Both the position numbers and the translations under genes were made by a program. Positions 1 through 7,865 of a DNA stretch of 32,912 nt are shown in pieces. The stretch is from Myxosarcina sp. GA_180221_E-2-1-MAG-40_15. Its GTDB lineage: Bacteria > Cyanobacteriota > Cyanobacteriia > Cyanobacteriales > Xenococcaceae. The DNA lies in contig JAIMKV010000005.1 of assembly GCA_020692205.1 (NCBI GenBank), positions 1-32,912 of the forward strand. Reading direction: 5' to 3'. Within the stretch, counting starts at the first letter, position 1. Each line of letters begins with the position of its first letter. The notes beneath the pieces were generated by a model, which was not told the origin of the DNA, searched no databases, and was given only the letters and a program-made list of their open reading frames with translations.

Positions 1-175
1 ATCAATAAACTACCATTTTACCTCCAAGGTCTTAAAGCGATGAAACTTATACAGAGTCTTGTTTAGCCTGGTTGTCCCCCCGTCAGCTTTTCTAGTTAAT
101 TCGTTGTTAATCTTTTTGACATTTCCCATTGTTAAAATCCTAGATAAAATGTTGAAGTAATTAACGTTAAACAGA

Positions 176-643
176 CTAACGTTGCATACAACAACCACTC
201 CACAACGGAAATCCATCATTATCGCGAAGCGTCAAAATCTGGTCTCCTTGTTTGACTTGAGCAGCAATAATAGTTGATTTGCCGTTCAAGTTAACTTTTG
301 AGCCTTTAATTTCTACCCGATCATTTACTTGAAGCTGCATATCTTGATTGGTAATATACCATTCTGGCCCTAAATGGACGGGAATAATTTCTTTGTCTGT
401 TTGTACCATCAAATGTACGCCTTGAGACATTTTCGGCATAGGACTCGTGCGCTCAATACTGACGATCTTGCCACTGATGGTTTCGATGGTTTGAGGATTA
501 TACATTCGGCTATATTGGGTGTCTTGTCCCCAGCCTTGACTCCCTTGCCATCTCATCATTCCTCCTGGTTGACCAAAAGACTGTTCGGAAATCAACAACA
601 AGAGCGAAGTAATTAATAAAATCGAGGCAGTAATCTTGTTCAT
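176..643 (-). CDS. Secreted OB-fold-like hypothetical protein
   Basis: A 155-residue protein with a clear N-terminal signal peptide: Lys near the start, a Leu/Ile-rich core at residues 6-20, and probable cleavage around residues 24-26. A Gly/Met/Trp/Gln-rich linker follows at about residues 26-45. The rest reads as one small beta-barrel (ISGKIVSIERTSP, then VHLGPEWY, VNDRVEIKGSKV and ITLRDNDGFPLW), the pattern of periplasmic OB-fold or DUF5666-like domains. The C-terminus ends with two adjacent Cys (151-152). The start is well supported: GGAGGA lies 5 nt upstream of the ATG. It is downstream of OsmC on the same strand with a 76 bp gap. Function is unknown; metal or redox handling in the periplasm is only a guess from the paired Cys and the Met-rich linker. 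Confidence 0.75.
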   Translation of the reverse strand: MNKITASILLITSLLLLISEQSFGQPGGMMRWQGSQGWGQDTQYSRMYNPQTIETISGKIVSIERTSPMPKMSQGVHLMVQTDKEIIPVHLGPEWYITNQDMQLQVNDRVEIKGSKVNLNGKSTIIAAQVKQGDQILTLRDNDGFPLWSGCCMQR

Positions 644-719
644 AGCTTCCTCCGAATTTTAATAACCGCTTGATTGAAAACGAAGCTGAATCGAGTCTTG
701 AAAACTAAGAAGCAAACAT

Positions 720-1118
720 TTATATACTGTTAATCCGAGTAACAATCTTCGGTAAATGAGTCAAAGTATTGTGAATTAAACAAGACTTAACGGCTGCTTC
801 TAAACCTTTTTGATGGTGAGCATCCAGAGCAATCGGCAGGCTTACATTAATTTGAAAATTGTCAAGACGAACGAATGTCTCTGTTATCTTGGCTGCCGAA
901 ACATCAATGTTTAGTCCCGTAGCATCTAGGTTTCTAGTTTGTAAATATTTAACTGCATAAAAACCAACACAACTACCGAGCGAAGCTAGAAACCATTCTG
1001 GTGGAGTCATGCCAAGGTTATCGCCACCATTATCTAGAGGTTGGTCACCCAAAATTTCATGACCTCTAGCACTGGCTTGAAATTGGAGATGATCCTTGTA
1101 ACTTACATTGACTAACAT
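720..1118 (-). CDS. OsmC family peroxiredoxin-like protein
   Basis: A 132-residue protein of the OsmC/Ohr family, whose characterised members reduce organic hydroperoxides with two conserved cysteines. Both Cys are visible: C50 in LASLGSC after a TPPEWFLAS stretch with the usual Glu, and C113 in AVKSCLIHNTL. The open frame extends upstream to 1184, but the internal ATG at 1118 is chosen because GAGGA sits about 10 nt before it and the longer form would overlap the upstream DUF1816 gene. The typical OsmC domain begins immediately after this start. It lies between DUF1816 and a secreted protein on the same strand, a possible three-gene transcript. Substrate is unknown; the sequence looks more like the YhfA/OsmC-like group than Ohr. 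Confidence 0.88.
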   Translation of the reverse strand: MLVNVSYKDHLQFQASARGHEILGDQPLDNGGDNLGMTPPEWFLASLGSCVGFYAVKYLQTRNLDATGLNIDVSAAKITETFVRLDNFQINVSLPIALDAHHQKGLEAAVKSCLIHNTLTHLPKIVTRINSI

Positions 1119-1138
1119 ATTAAGTTTTCCTCGTAAGT

Positions 1139-1381
1139 CTATTCTTTTACAATAGTCAGCGATTTCGGTGGTCGCCAACACCACTTGGTCTTAATTGCTA
1201 TACCTCGCGCCTTTTCTCGAACTAAGTCTTCAACATAGCCAGGCTGGTGAATTTTTGCTTCTTGTTTACTATCAAAAGGGCCGAAGTAATAAGTACAAGA
1301 TGGTTTTGCCGTATTAATTTTTATCCACCAGTGGTTGTTTTGCTTGCTTAAAAAAGGTAAATTAGGAGGTAGCAACTTCAT
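1139..1381 (-). CDS. DUF1816 domain-containing protein
   Basis: An 80-residue protein matching the small cyanobacterial DUF1816 family: WWIKINTAKPSCTYYFGPFDSKQEAKIHQPGY is the signature block, followed by VEDLVREKARGI. Family members are often found near or fused to phycobilisome-linker-like or stress proteins, but no biochemical role is established. It is divergent from hypF (about 110 bp between starts) and precedes OsmC with a 20 bp gap, so co-transcription with OsmC is likely. The ATG has only a weak AGG upstream. The product is probably cytoplasmic: there is no signal peptide or membrane segment. Confidence 0.85.
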   Translation of the reverse strand: MKLLPPNLPFLSKQNNHWWIKINTAKPSCTYYFGPFDSKQEAKIHQPGYVEDLVREKARGIAIKTKWCWRPPKSLTIVKE

Positions 1382-1492
1382 TAGCCTAGAAAGTATTTAA
1401 ACTCTACAGTTTTCAATCTAAAAAAACTATGTGAGTAATTTGTGAGGGGTTGTCTTTTGGAGCTAGCGTCAAACATACCAAATTTCAATTAA

Positions 1493-3919
1493 ATGCTAGG
1501 TTCAGCCAAACAGAGTTTGCATCTGACTATTCGAGGGGTAGTACAGGGGATTGGTTTTCGTCCCTTTGTCTATCGGCTGGCAAAGGAAATTGGATTGGTA
1601 GGATGGGTTAATAATTCAACCGCAGGAGTTTTTATTGAAGTTGAAGGTACAAAACAACAATTAGAAGATTTTGTGTTGCGTTTGAAAACAGAAAATCCTC
1701 CGCGATCGCAAATTCAAAATATTGAAATTAATTGGAGAAAACTAAAAGGTTTTAAAACTTTTAAAATCCTTCCCAGCACAACAGGAAAAAAAACAGCAAT
1801 TGTTTTACCCGATCTCGCTACTTGTCCCGACTGTCTACAAGAAATTTTTGACCCCAATAATCGCAGATATCGCTATCCTTTTACCAATTGTACTAATTGC
1901 GGCCCTCGTTACAGCATTATTGAAGCACTACCATATGATCGCGCTAATACGACCATGAAAGCATTTTCTATGTGTCCTAGCTGCGAGACTGAATATCAAA
2001 ATCCGAGCGATCGACGTTTTCATGCCCAACCCAATACCTGTCCTCAATGCGGCCCTAAAATAGAATTATGGGATAGTATGGGCAAAATTGTCGCTCAAAA
2101 TTATCATGCTATCTGTGTAACAGCAGCAGCAATTCGCCAGGGAAAGATAGTTGCAGTAAAAGGTTTGGGTGGTTTTCATCTGATTGTTGATGCTAGAAAT
2201 AAAAAAGCCGTTCAACTTCTACGTCAACGCAAACACCGCCCTGATAAACCCTTGGCTTTGATGTATCCAAATTTAGAATTAATTAAAGAAGATTGTCAGG
2301 TTTCAGAATTAGAAGAGAAATTATTGCGATCGCCTGAAGCACCTATAGTAATTTTAAGACGTAGTAGGGGCGAATGGCTATACTCCTTTCAGGAGAACTT
2401 CGTTAACGCCCTTACCATTAACTGTGCGATCGCACCCGATAATCCCTATTGGGGAATTATGCTTCCCTACACACCTCTTCATCATTTATTAATGGCAGAA
2501 TTGGGATTTGCGATCGTGGCAACTAGTGGGAATCTTGCCAATGAACCTATATGTATAGATGAACATGAAGCAATTAAAAGATTAAATGGCATTGCTGATT
2601 TATTTCTCATTCACGATCGCCCAATTGTTCGCCCAATTGATGATTCGATCGCTCGTATCATTATGAGAGAAGAAACCATTATACGCCGTGCCAGAGGTTA
2701 TGCACCTTTACCAATTTCTATTTTAAAAAGCAAAAATTCCCATCCTGCCATTCTTGCTGTCGGCGCACATTTAAAAAATACGATTGCTATTGCCATCGAT
2801 CACCAAATTTTTCTGAGTCAACATATTGGCGATTTGGAAACTTCTCAAGCTATTGATGCTTTTAGCCAAGTTATTGCTAGTTTTCAGAAACTATACGATT
2901 TTGAACCAGAAATTATTGCTGGCGATCGCCATCCCGATTACTTTTCTAGTCACCCGTACACCTCCGTAGAACGAAGGTGCCTGCGGGTGACCGTTGGTCA
3001 ATATGCTCAAAACTCAGGCAAAAAAGTAATTCCCGTACAACATCATTATGCCCATGTTCTGGCTTGCATGGCAGAAAATCAAATCTTGGGAGAGACAGTT
3101 TTAGGCATAGCTTGGGATGGTAGTGGTTATGGTTTGGATAGCACAATTTGGGGAGGAGAATTTTTATTAATTCCTGCTATAGAATCGTTAAATTTAACGT
3201 CAGGAGAACAACCATTTCAAAGAGTTGCCCACTTACATCCTTTCCCGCTACCAGGAGGCGATCTCGCCATTAAAGAACCCAGAAGATCGGCACTTGGATT
3301 GCTTTACGAAGTGTTTGGAGATCAGCTATTTTCAGAAAAACAATTTCAACCTTTACTTGTTGCTTTTTCTCACCAAGAATTAACAATCTTCGCAAAAATG
3401 CTATCAAATAAAATCAACACGCCTTTAACTTCTAGCATAGGTAGGTTATTTGATGGTATTGCTGCCATTACTAACTTATGTCAGATTGCCAGTTTTGAAG
3501 GACAAGCAGCCATGCAACTAGAATTTGCACTTGATTGCGTCTTGACTGAGGAATCTTATCCATTGTTATTTCAAAATACCCAAATTGACTGGCGATCAAT
3601 GCTTTTAGCTATTCTAGAAGATGTCACCAATAAAGTGTCAGTAGATATTATCTCGGCGAAATTTCACCATACTCTAGTTGATGCGATCTTATCAATTGCA
3701 CAACAAGTAAAAGTAGCAAAAATTGTACTTACTGGTGGCTGTTTTCAAAACAAATGTCTAACCGAAAAAGCGATCGCCAAACTCCGAACGGCTGGTTTTC
3801 AACCCTATTGGCATCATCGCACTCCCTCTAACGATGGTAGCATTGCTTTAGGACAAGCGATCGCAGCTATTTTGGAAACTACCAATAATTTGAATTGTAT
3901 AAACAAAGTCGTACCCTAG
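1493..3919 (+). CDS. hypF: [NiFe] hydrogenase maturation carbamoyltransferase HypF
   Basis: HypF makes the carbamoyl/thiocyanate CN-ligand precursor for the NiFe site with HypE. Domains in order: acylphosphatase-like (GVVQGIGFRPF, residues 15-25); two CX2C-X18-CX2C zinc motifs (C111/C114/C133/C136 and C161/C164/C183/C186); YrdC-like domain (KGLGGFHL at about 223, ATSGNLANEP at about 343); and a Kae1/carbamoyltransferase-like domain with QHHYAH (516-521) and AWDGSGYG (540-547). At 808 residues it is longer than a typical HypF of about 750-780. The excess is explained by two segments read through palindromic DNA, at about residues 292-307 and 486-503, both lying between conserved blocks. No stop or frameshift results, so it may still work. 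hypC follows after 20 nt. Confidence 0.97.
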   Translation: MLGSAKQSLHLTIRGVVQGIGFRPFVYRLAKEIGLVGWVNNSTAGVFIEVEGTKQQLEDFVLRLKTENPPRSQIQNIEINWRKLKGFKTFKILPSTTGKKTAIVLPDLATCPDCLQEIFDPNNRRYRYPFTNCTNCGPRYSIIEALPYDRANTTMKAFSMCPSCETEYQNPSDRRFHAQPNTCPQCGPKIELWDSMGKIVAQNYHAICVTAAAIRQGKIVAVKGLGGFHLIVDARNKKAVQLLRQRKHRPDKPLALMYPNLELIKEDCQVSELEEKLLRSPEAPIVILRRSRGEWLYSFQENFVNALTINCAIAPDNPYWGIMLPYTPLHHLLMAELGFAIVATSGNLANEPICIDEHEAIKRLNGIADLFLIHDRPIVRPIDDSIARIIMREETIIRRARGYAPLPISILKSKNSHPAILAVGAHLKNTIAIAIDHQIFLSQHIGDLETSQAIDAFSQVIASFQKLYDFEPEIIAGDRHPDYFSSHPYTSVERRCLRVTVGQYAQNSGKKVIPVQHHYAHVLACMAENQILGETVLGIAWDGSGYGLDSTIWGGEFLLIPAIESLNLTSGEQPFQRVAHLHPFPLPGGDLAIKEPRRSALGLLYEVFGDQLFSEKQFQPLLVAFSHQELTIFAKMLSNKINTPLTSSIGRLFDGIAAITNLCQIASFEGQAAMQLEFALDCVLTEESYPLLFQNTQIDWRSMLLAILEDVTNKVSVDIISAKFHHTLVDAILSIAQQVKVAKIVLTGGCFQNKCLTEKAIAKLRTAGFQPYWHHRTPSNDGSIALGQAIAAILETTNNLNCINKVVP
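2368..2411. repeat. Palindromic element read in frame within hypF (first)
   Basis: An inverted-repeat block: outer arms GGGCG (2368-2372) and CGCCC (2407-2411), with inner arms CTCCT (2383-2387) and AGGAG (2391-2395) around a 3-nt loop. It encodes about residues 292-307 of HypF, a stretch I do not expect between the conserved APIVILRR and CAIAPDNPYWGIMLPYTPLHH blocks. Its motif style, CTCCTTTCAGGAG followed by CTTCGTTAACGCC, resembles dispersed palindromic repeats of some cyanobacteria. That it is an inserted element is an inference from family alignment memory and the palindrome. Confidence 0.65.
2949..3000. repeat. Palindromic element read in frame within hypF (second)
   Basis: A perfect 8-bp terminal inverted repeat, GTCACCCG (2949-2956) and CGGGTGAC (2984-2991), encloses a second stem, CACCT (2959-2963) with AGGTG (2975-2979). 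GTCA occurs at 2949-2952 and again at 2997-3000, exactly 48 bp apart. This fits a 48-bp, 16-codon in-frame insertion with a short duplicated target. The encoded HPYTSVERRCLRVTVG interrupts an otherwise expected join of DYFSS to QYAQNSGKKVIPVQHHYAH. It recalls the protein-coding palindromic elements of Rickettsia, but relatedness is not claimed. Confidence 0.75.
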
Positions 3920-3939
3920 GCTATTTTGAATTTTTTATT

Positions 3940-4167
3940 ATGTGTTTAGCAGTACCAGGAAAAATTCTCAGCATTACAGGCGAAGATCCTTTACTAAAAA
4001 CAGGTAAAATCAGCTTTGCTGGTGTAGTTAAAGAAGTAAGTCTAGCTTATGTACCCGAAGCAGAAATTGAGCAATATGTAATTGTTCATGTTGGTTTTGC
4101 GATCGCGATTGTTGATGAGTCAGAAGCCCAAAAAACTCTAGACTATCTTCAACAGATGCAAACTTAA
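3940..4167 (+). CDS. hypC: [NiFe] hydrogenase assembly chaperone HypC
   Basis: A 75-residue HypC/HupF-family chaperone that, with HypD, carries the Fe(CN)2CO unit and delivers it to the hydrogenase large-subunit precursor. The diagnostic N-terminus MCLAVPGKI is intact; Cys2 is the essential ligand and needs to follow the initiator Met. The frame opens upstream at 3895, but the ATG at 3940 is fixed by that motif. The C-terminal half shows VHVGFAIAIVDESEAQKTLDYL, normal for the family. It follows hypF after 20 nt, forming a hypFC pair. The other hyp genes and the structural hydrogenase are not in the window. Confidence 0.96.
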   Translation: MCLAVPGKILSITGEDPLLKTGKISFAGVVKEVSLAYVPEAEIEQYVIVHVGFAIAIVDESEAQKTLDYLQQMQT

Positions 4168-4238
4168 TTAATCAAAACTTTTGATAGATTGACTTTGGTG
4201 GTGGCTCGATTCAAGCTTTTAATAGTTTAGTAACAATT

Positions 4239-5336
4239 TCAACTGGCTATGTTAGAGTAATTTTCTGATTCAGACTGTGGCTTGGCAAAAATCATTCTGC
4301 CGGCGGAGGTTTGTAAAGAAGAGGTAACTACTACCTGTATCTCTCCGCCGACGCTACCGCTTCCCTCCTCTACCACTACCATCGTGCCATCATCTAGATA
4401 ACCGATTCCTTGTTCGGGTTCTTTCCCCTGCTTGAGAATTTTTAACTCTAAATAATCCCCAGGAAGATAGATCGGACGAAGCGATCGCGCCAGATCGTTA
4501 ATATTCAAAATCTGGACTTTTTGCAGATTTGCTACCTTACTCAAATTGTAGTCATTGGTTAACAAAGTACCGCTAATTTCTTGTGCCAGATTTATCAGCT
4601 TAGCATCTACGGTTTCAATCTCTTCATAATCTGCTTTATTAATAATAATGCGATCGGGATAATCTTCCTGCATTTGATTCAGAATATCTAAGCCTCTTCT
4701 GCCGCGAATTCGTTTTTGAGAGTTGCTAGAATCGGCTAAATTTTGTAGTTCCTGAAGCACAAACTGAGGAATTAAGATCTGTCCTTCCAAAAATCCAGTT
4801 TTAAGCAGTTCTTCAACTCTACCGTCAATAATGCAGCTAGTATCCAGAATTTTAGTTGGCATAGCCTCTAGTGTGCCTTCTGCCACCAACATGGATTCAA
4901 TACTATTAGGATTAATCAAGCGCAAAAAAGTCCGTCCATGAGTATCAGCTAAACCAATGCCCAAGTAAGAAAACATAATACTTCCTAATATGGCAAAGGT
5001 AGGTTTGAAAAAGCTAAGTTCTTTGGGGATAGGCAATAAAAAAACTGGCGCTAGCATCAAATTAGCGACTAGTAAGCCCATAACTAAGCCGATCGCTCTA
5101 GTAATAATAATCTCAATCTTAGTGTTACGGATTTGATTTTCTAAACGACGATAGCTAGTTTGTACCGCCACTCCGATACCTAAACCAATAATGGCAGCGA
5201 ATCCAGCAATTACAAAGCGCAAAGCTTCGATATTGGATACTCCTTCTAAAATATCGCTAGGTAGCAGCTGTAATCCATCAAATCCGATGTTTACGGCTGC
5301 GATAATGCAAATGATAATTATGATGGCATCAACCAT
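4239..5336 (-). CDS. Membrane-anchored PIN/TRAM domain protein
   Basis: A 365-residue protein of the YacL-like PIN-TRAM family. The N-terminal half has four predicted membrane segments (about 3-20, 39-58, 78-100 and 112-130). A PIN nuclease domain follows with its acidic residues in place: D165 and D171 (ILDTSCIIDGR), E196 (QFVLQELQ), D244 (ETVDAKL) and D262 (LLTNDYNL). A TRAM-type RNA-binding segment lies at about 288-348 (PGDYLELKILKQGKEPEQGIGYLDDGTMVVV). PIN domains are RNases; the acidic set suggests activity, but the substrate of this membrane group is unknown. Transcription is convergent with hypC and divergent from the HemW-like gene. Confidence 0.92.
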   Translation of the reverse strand: MVDAIIIIICIIAAVNIGFDGLQLLPSDILEGVSNIEALRFVIAGFAAIIGLGIGVAVQTSYRRLENQIRNTKIEIIITRAIGLVMGLLVANLMLAPVFLLPIPKELSFFKPTFAILGSIMFSYLGIGLADTHGRTFLRLINPNSIESMLVAEGTLEAMPTKILDTSCIIDGRVEELLKTGFLEGQILIPQFVLQELQNLADSSNSQKRIRGRRGLDILNQMQEDYPDRIIINKADYEEIETVDAKLINLAQEISGTLLTNDYNLSKVANLQKVQILNINDLARSLRPIYLPGDYLELKILKQGKEPEQGIGYLDDGTMVVVEEGSGSVGGEIQVVVTSSLQTSAGRMIFAKPQSESENYSNIAS

Positions 5337-5551
5337 TGTTTTTAGTTGAATTAAATGATATTTAAATAGATTTCTTCTTTACTGTAGTAAATTCTCGGTG
5401 ATAGTGTAAAAAATCTCTGGGAGTTCTTAATATTACCCAAGTCAATTTGATGTCTAAAATTAGTCTCTATAATTTAGATATAGGTAGATTTTTACCGCCA
5501 ATTAACATCATAAAATTATGTTGATAAATCATCTTTAACATAATTATTTAA

Positions 5552-6832
5552 ATGTTGGAATATTTAGCAATGACTAAAAATATATCTTTAATTAATTCTC
5601 ATTTTTCAACTAATTTAGTCGACGATCTAGTTCCAGGAATTCCTCAGGCAGCTTATATACATATTCCTTTTTGTCGTCGCCGTTGTTATTATTGCGATTT
5701 TCCCATTTCGGTAGTGGGCGATCGCGGTAAATCGGCAGCTAAGATGATTAAAGACTATCTTGCTGCTTTAATTAAGGATATTGAATTAAACTCATCAACC
5801 CAACAGCCTCTAAATACAGTTTTTTTTGGCGGTGGGACACCTTCATTATTATCTCCTCAACAGTTAGGACAAATTATTCGGGCGATCGCCTTACATTTTG
5901 GCATTGCTAATCAGGCTGAGATTTCTATGGAAATCGATCCAGGTACTTTTGATCGCGATCGCTTAGTGGGATATTTAGACGCGGGAGTAAATAGATTTAG
6001 CTTAGGAGTCCAAACTTTTGATCAATCATTACTCCAAGTTTGCGGTAGATCTCATACTCTGGCTGATGTGATGCAGGCGGTAAATATTATCAAACAATTA
6101 GAAATAGATAATTTCAGCTTGGATCTGATTTCAGGCTTACCCCACCAAACCCTAAAACAGTGTCAGGAATCTTTAGCACAGGCGATCGAGATCGCGCCGA
6201 AGCATTTGTCCTGTTATGACTTGGTACTAGAACCCGTTACTGCTTTTGGCAAACAATATCAGCCAGGAAAAGCACCTCTACCTAATGATGATGATACTGC
6301 CCAGATGTATCGACTCACGCAAAAGACTTTGACTGCTGCTGGATACGAACACTACGAAGTATCTAATTATGCCCGATCAGGCTATCAATGTCGTCACAAT
6401 CGAGTATATTGGGAGAACCAACCTTATTATGGTTTTGGGATGGGTGCAGCTAGCTATGTGGCGCAGAAAAGATTTACTCGTCCCCGCACTCGTAGAGAAT
6501 ATTATGCTTGGCTAGAAGCTGGGGCAATTATTGAGCCACCAGAAATGTCTGCCACAGATTATCTGCTGGAGACGTTGATGTTAGGTTTGCGTTTAGCCTC
6601 AGGTATAGATTTAACCCAATTTAATCAGCATACCCTAAAAGTGATCTGGTCATGCTTAAAACCTTACTATCATCGAGGATGGGTAGAGGTAGTAGATCCT
6701 GATGGCAATCTACTTGATTTAAAGCATCGGGACTCAATCAGTAATCTATCGGGAAGATTACGTCTAAGCGATCCTGAAGGATTTCTCTTTTCCAATACTA
6801 TCCTGTCTAGTTTGTTTGAAAAGCTAGAGTAA
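5552..6832 (+). CDS. hemW: HemW-like radical SAM protein
   Basis: A 426-residue radical-SAM protein with the 4Fe-4S motif C41-x3-C45-x2-C48 in HIPFCRRRCYYCDF. Phe follows Asp rather than the extra Cys of true oxygen-independent coproporphyrinogen oxidase HemN, pointing to HemW. FFGGGTPSLL, MEIDPGTF and the QTF...GR blocks are also family-typical. HemW proteins bind heme and act as heme chaperones or insertases; many genomes mislabel them as coproporphyrinogen III oxidase. The start could be the ATG at 5552 or the one six codons later at 5570; no strong ribosome site separates them. It is followed by a HIP1 hairpin and then the convergent desC. Confidence 0.9.
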   Translation: MLEYLAMTKNISLINSHFSTNLVDDLVPGIPQAAYIHIPFCRRRCYYCDFPISVVGDRGKSAAKMIKDYLAALIKDIELNSSTQQPLNTVFFGGGTPSLLSPQQLGQIIRAIALHFGIANQAEISMEIDPGTFDRDRLVGYLDAGVNRFSLGVQTFDQSLLQVCGRSHTLADVMQAVNIIKQLEIDNFSLDLISGLPHQTLKQCQESLAQAIEIAPKHLSCYDLVLEPVTAFGKQYQPGKAPLPNDDDTAQMYRLTQKTLTAAGYEHYEVSNYARSGYQCRHNRVYWENQPYYGFGMGAASYVAQKRFTRPRTRREYYAWLEAGAIIEPPEMSATDYLLETLMLGLRLASGIDLTQFNQHTLKVIWSCLKPYYHRGWVEVVDPDGNLLDLKHRDSISNLSGRLRLSDPEGFLFSNTILSSLFEKLE

Positions 6833-6863
6833 ACCCTACTCAGGCTGGCAATAAATACACAAA

Positions 6864-6894
6864 GGCGATCGCTTTACAGGTTAAGGCGATCGCC
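6864..6894. terminator. HIP1-built inverted repeat after hemW
   Basis: Two HIP1 copies 21 bp apart form an 8-bp perfect stem, GGCGATCG (6864-6871) with CGATCGCC (6887-6894), 32 bp past the hemW stop. There is no clear T-run, so a factor-independent terminator is only possible. Confidence 0.4.
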
Positions 6895-6920
6895 CAATCT
6901 AATTAATCTTTGAGTTTTTC

Positions 6921-7031
6921 AACTACATTACCTGAAAGCTAAAAGCTATATGCGTAGCGGTATGGTAAACCACTAGCTTCGCGTCGTCCTTTAGGAAAAG
7001 CTAAGAGCTAAGAGCTATAAAACTACATTAC
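6921..7031. repeat. Direct repeat enclosing heptamer units and a palindromic element
   Basis: AACTACATTAC occurs at 6921-6931 and again, exactly 100 bp later, at 7021-7031, where the second copy holds the desC stop codon. Between them are AGCTAAA/AGCTAAG-type heptamer units (about 6938-6949 and 6999-7018), split by a block of about 50 bp (TGCGTAGCGG ... GTCCTTTAGGA) that resembles cyanobacterial dispersed palindromes. This looks like a composite insertion at the 3' end of desC. Confidence 0.6.
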
Positions 7032-7865
7032 GACTTTCTTCGCCAAACCCAAAGCACGCAATACTTGAATTGCTCCCCAGGTAGCGTCTATTTCCCACCA
7101 ACGTTGACCAGCTTTAGCGACGCGGGGATTATAGTGGTGATTATTGTGCCAGCCTTCACCGTAAGCTAGGATACCAACCCACCAGAGATTAAGCGAACCG
7201 TCGTCACATTCAAAGTTTTTGTAACCCCAGAAGTGTGTTGCGGAGTTGACGAACCAAGTACAGTGCCATAGTGTTGCGGTACGGACGAAGATACCATAAA
7301 TAACCCAAGACCAACCGCCCAAAGCTAACAGAACGAAGCCAAGAACTACCTGAAGTAAGATAAAGTTCTTGTTTAACCAACGGTAGTAAGGATCTCTGTC
7401 GGTGCGGGGTGCATATTTTTTGTACTGGTCATAGTCGAAGTACTTGTCTTCCGCGTATACCAACCAGCCCATATGACTCCACCAAAAACCTTTTTTCGCC
7501 GAATGAGGATCGCGATCGTTATCTTCGGTATGAGCATGATGCAGGCTGTGTCCTGCTACCCAGAAGATTGGGCCACCTTGTAGTGCTAGTGCGCCACAGG
7601 TAACTAAAATGCGTTCTAGCCATTTGGGAACTTCTAAACTGCGGTGAGTCAAGATGCGGTGGTATGCCAAACAAATACCAATACTGCCCGTTAGCCAGTG
7701 GAGGAAAACTGCTACTCCCAAGGCAGACCAAGAAAAAAACCAAGGCGCACTCAAAGCGATTAAGTGAACAGCTCCGAAGACGAAAATATTTAACCAGCTT
7801 GGCTTTAACTTTTCTTCTGGCTGAGCCGATGCCTGGCTCTTGGGAGCAATTAATTGCTGTGTCAT
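7023..7865 (-). CDS. desC: Acyl-lipid delta-9 desaturase DesC
   Basis: A 280-residue membrane desaturase that introduces the first (delta-9) double bond into lipid-bound fatty acids, setting membrane fluidity. The three histidine boxes for the di-iron site are intact: H69-RILT-H74, H106-SL-HH110 and H240-NN-HH244. The EDNDRDPHSAKKGFWWSHMGW stretch (read around 114-134) is diagnostic for DesC-type enzymes. Membrane segments lie at about 26-45, 48-66, 168-188 and 190-206. The start ATG at 7865 is followed by a short polar leader, as in homologues. It is divergent from a TetR-recombinase fusion gene across a 474 bp region and convergent with hemW. Confidence 0.95.
   Translation of the reverse strand: MTQQLIAPKSQASAQPEEKLKPSWLNIFVFGAVHLIALSAPWFFSWSALGVAVFLHWLTGSIGICLAYHRILTHRSLEVPKWLERILVTCGALALQGGPIFWVAGHSLHHAHTEDNDRDPHSAKKGFWWSHMGWLVYAEDKYFDYDQYKKYAPRTDRDPYYRWLNKNFILLQVVLGFVLLALGGWSWVIYGIFVRTATLWHCTWFVNSATHFWGYKNFECDDGSLNLWWVGILAYGEGWHNNHHYNPRVAKAGQRWWEIDATWGAIQVLRALGLAKKVVM

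Noticed and set aside
10-219. Minus-strand open frame at the left edge
   Set aside because: It overlaps the end of the well-supported secreted protein gene, has no recognisable domain and an implausible N-terminus; probably chance, though a fragment of an out-of-window element is possible.
374-616. Plus-strand open frame opposite the OB-like gene
   Set aside because: Antisense to a gene with a strong ribosome site and signal peptide; composition looks non-coding.
4174-4190. ATCAAAA/TTTTGAT inverted repeat after hypC as terminator
   Set aside because: The arms are adjacent with a 1-nt spacer and AT only; no stable hairpin or T-run.
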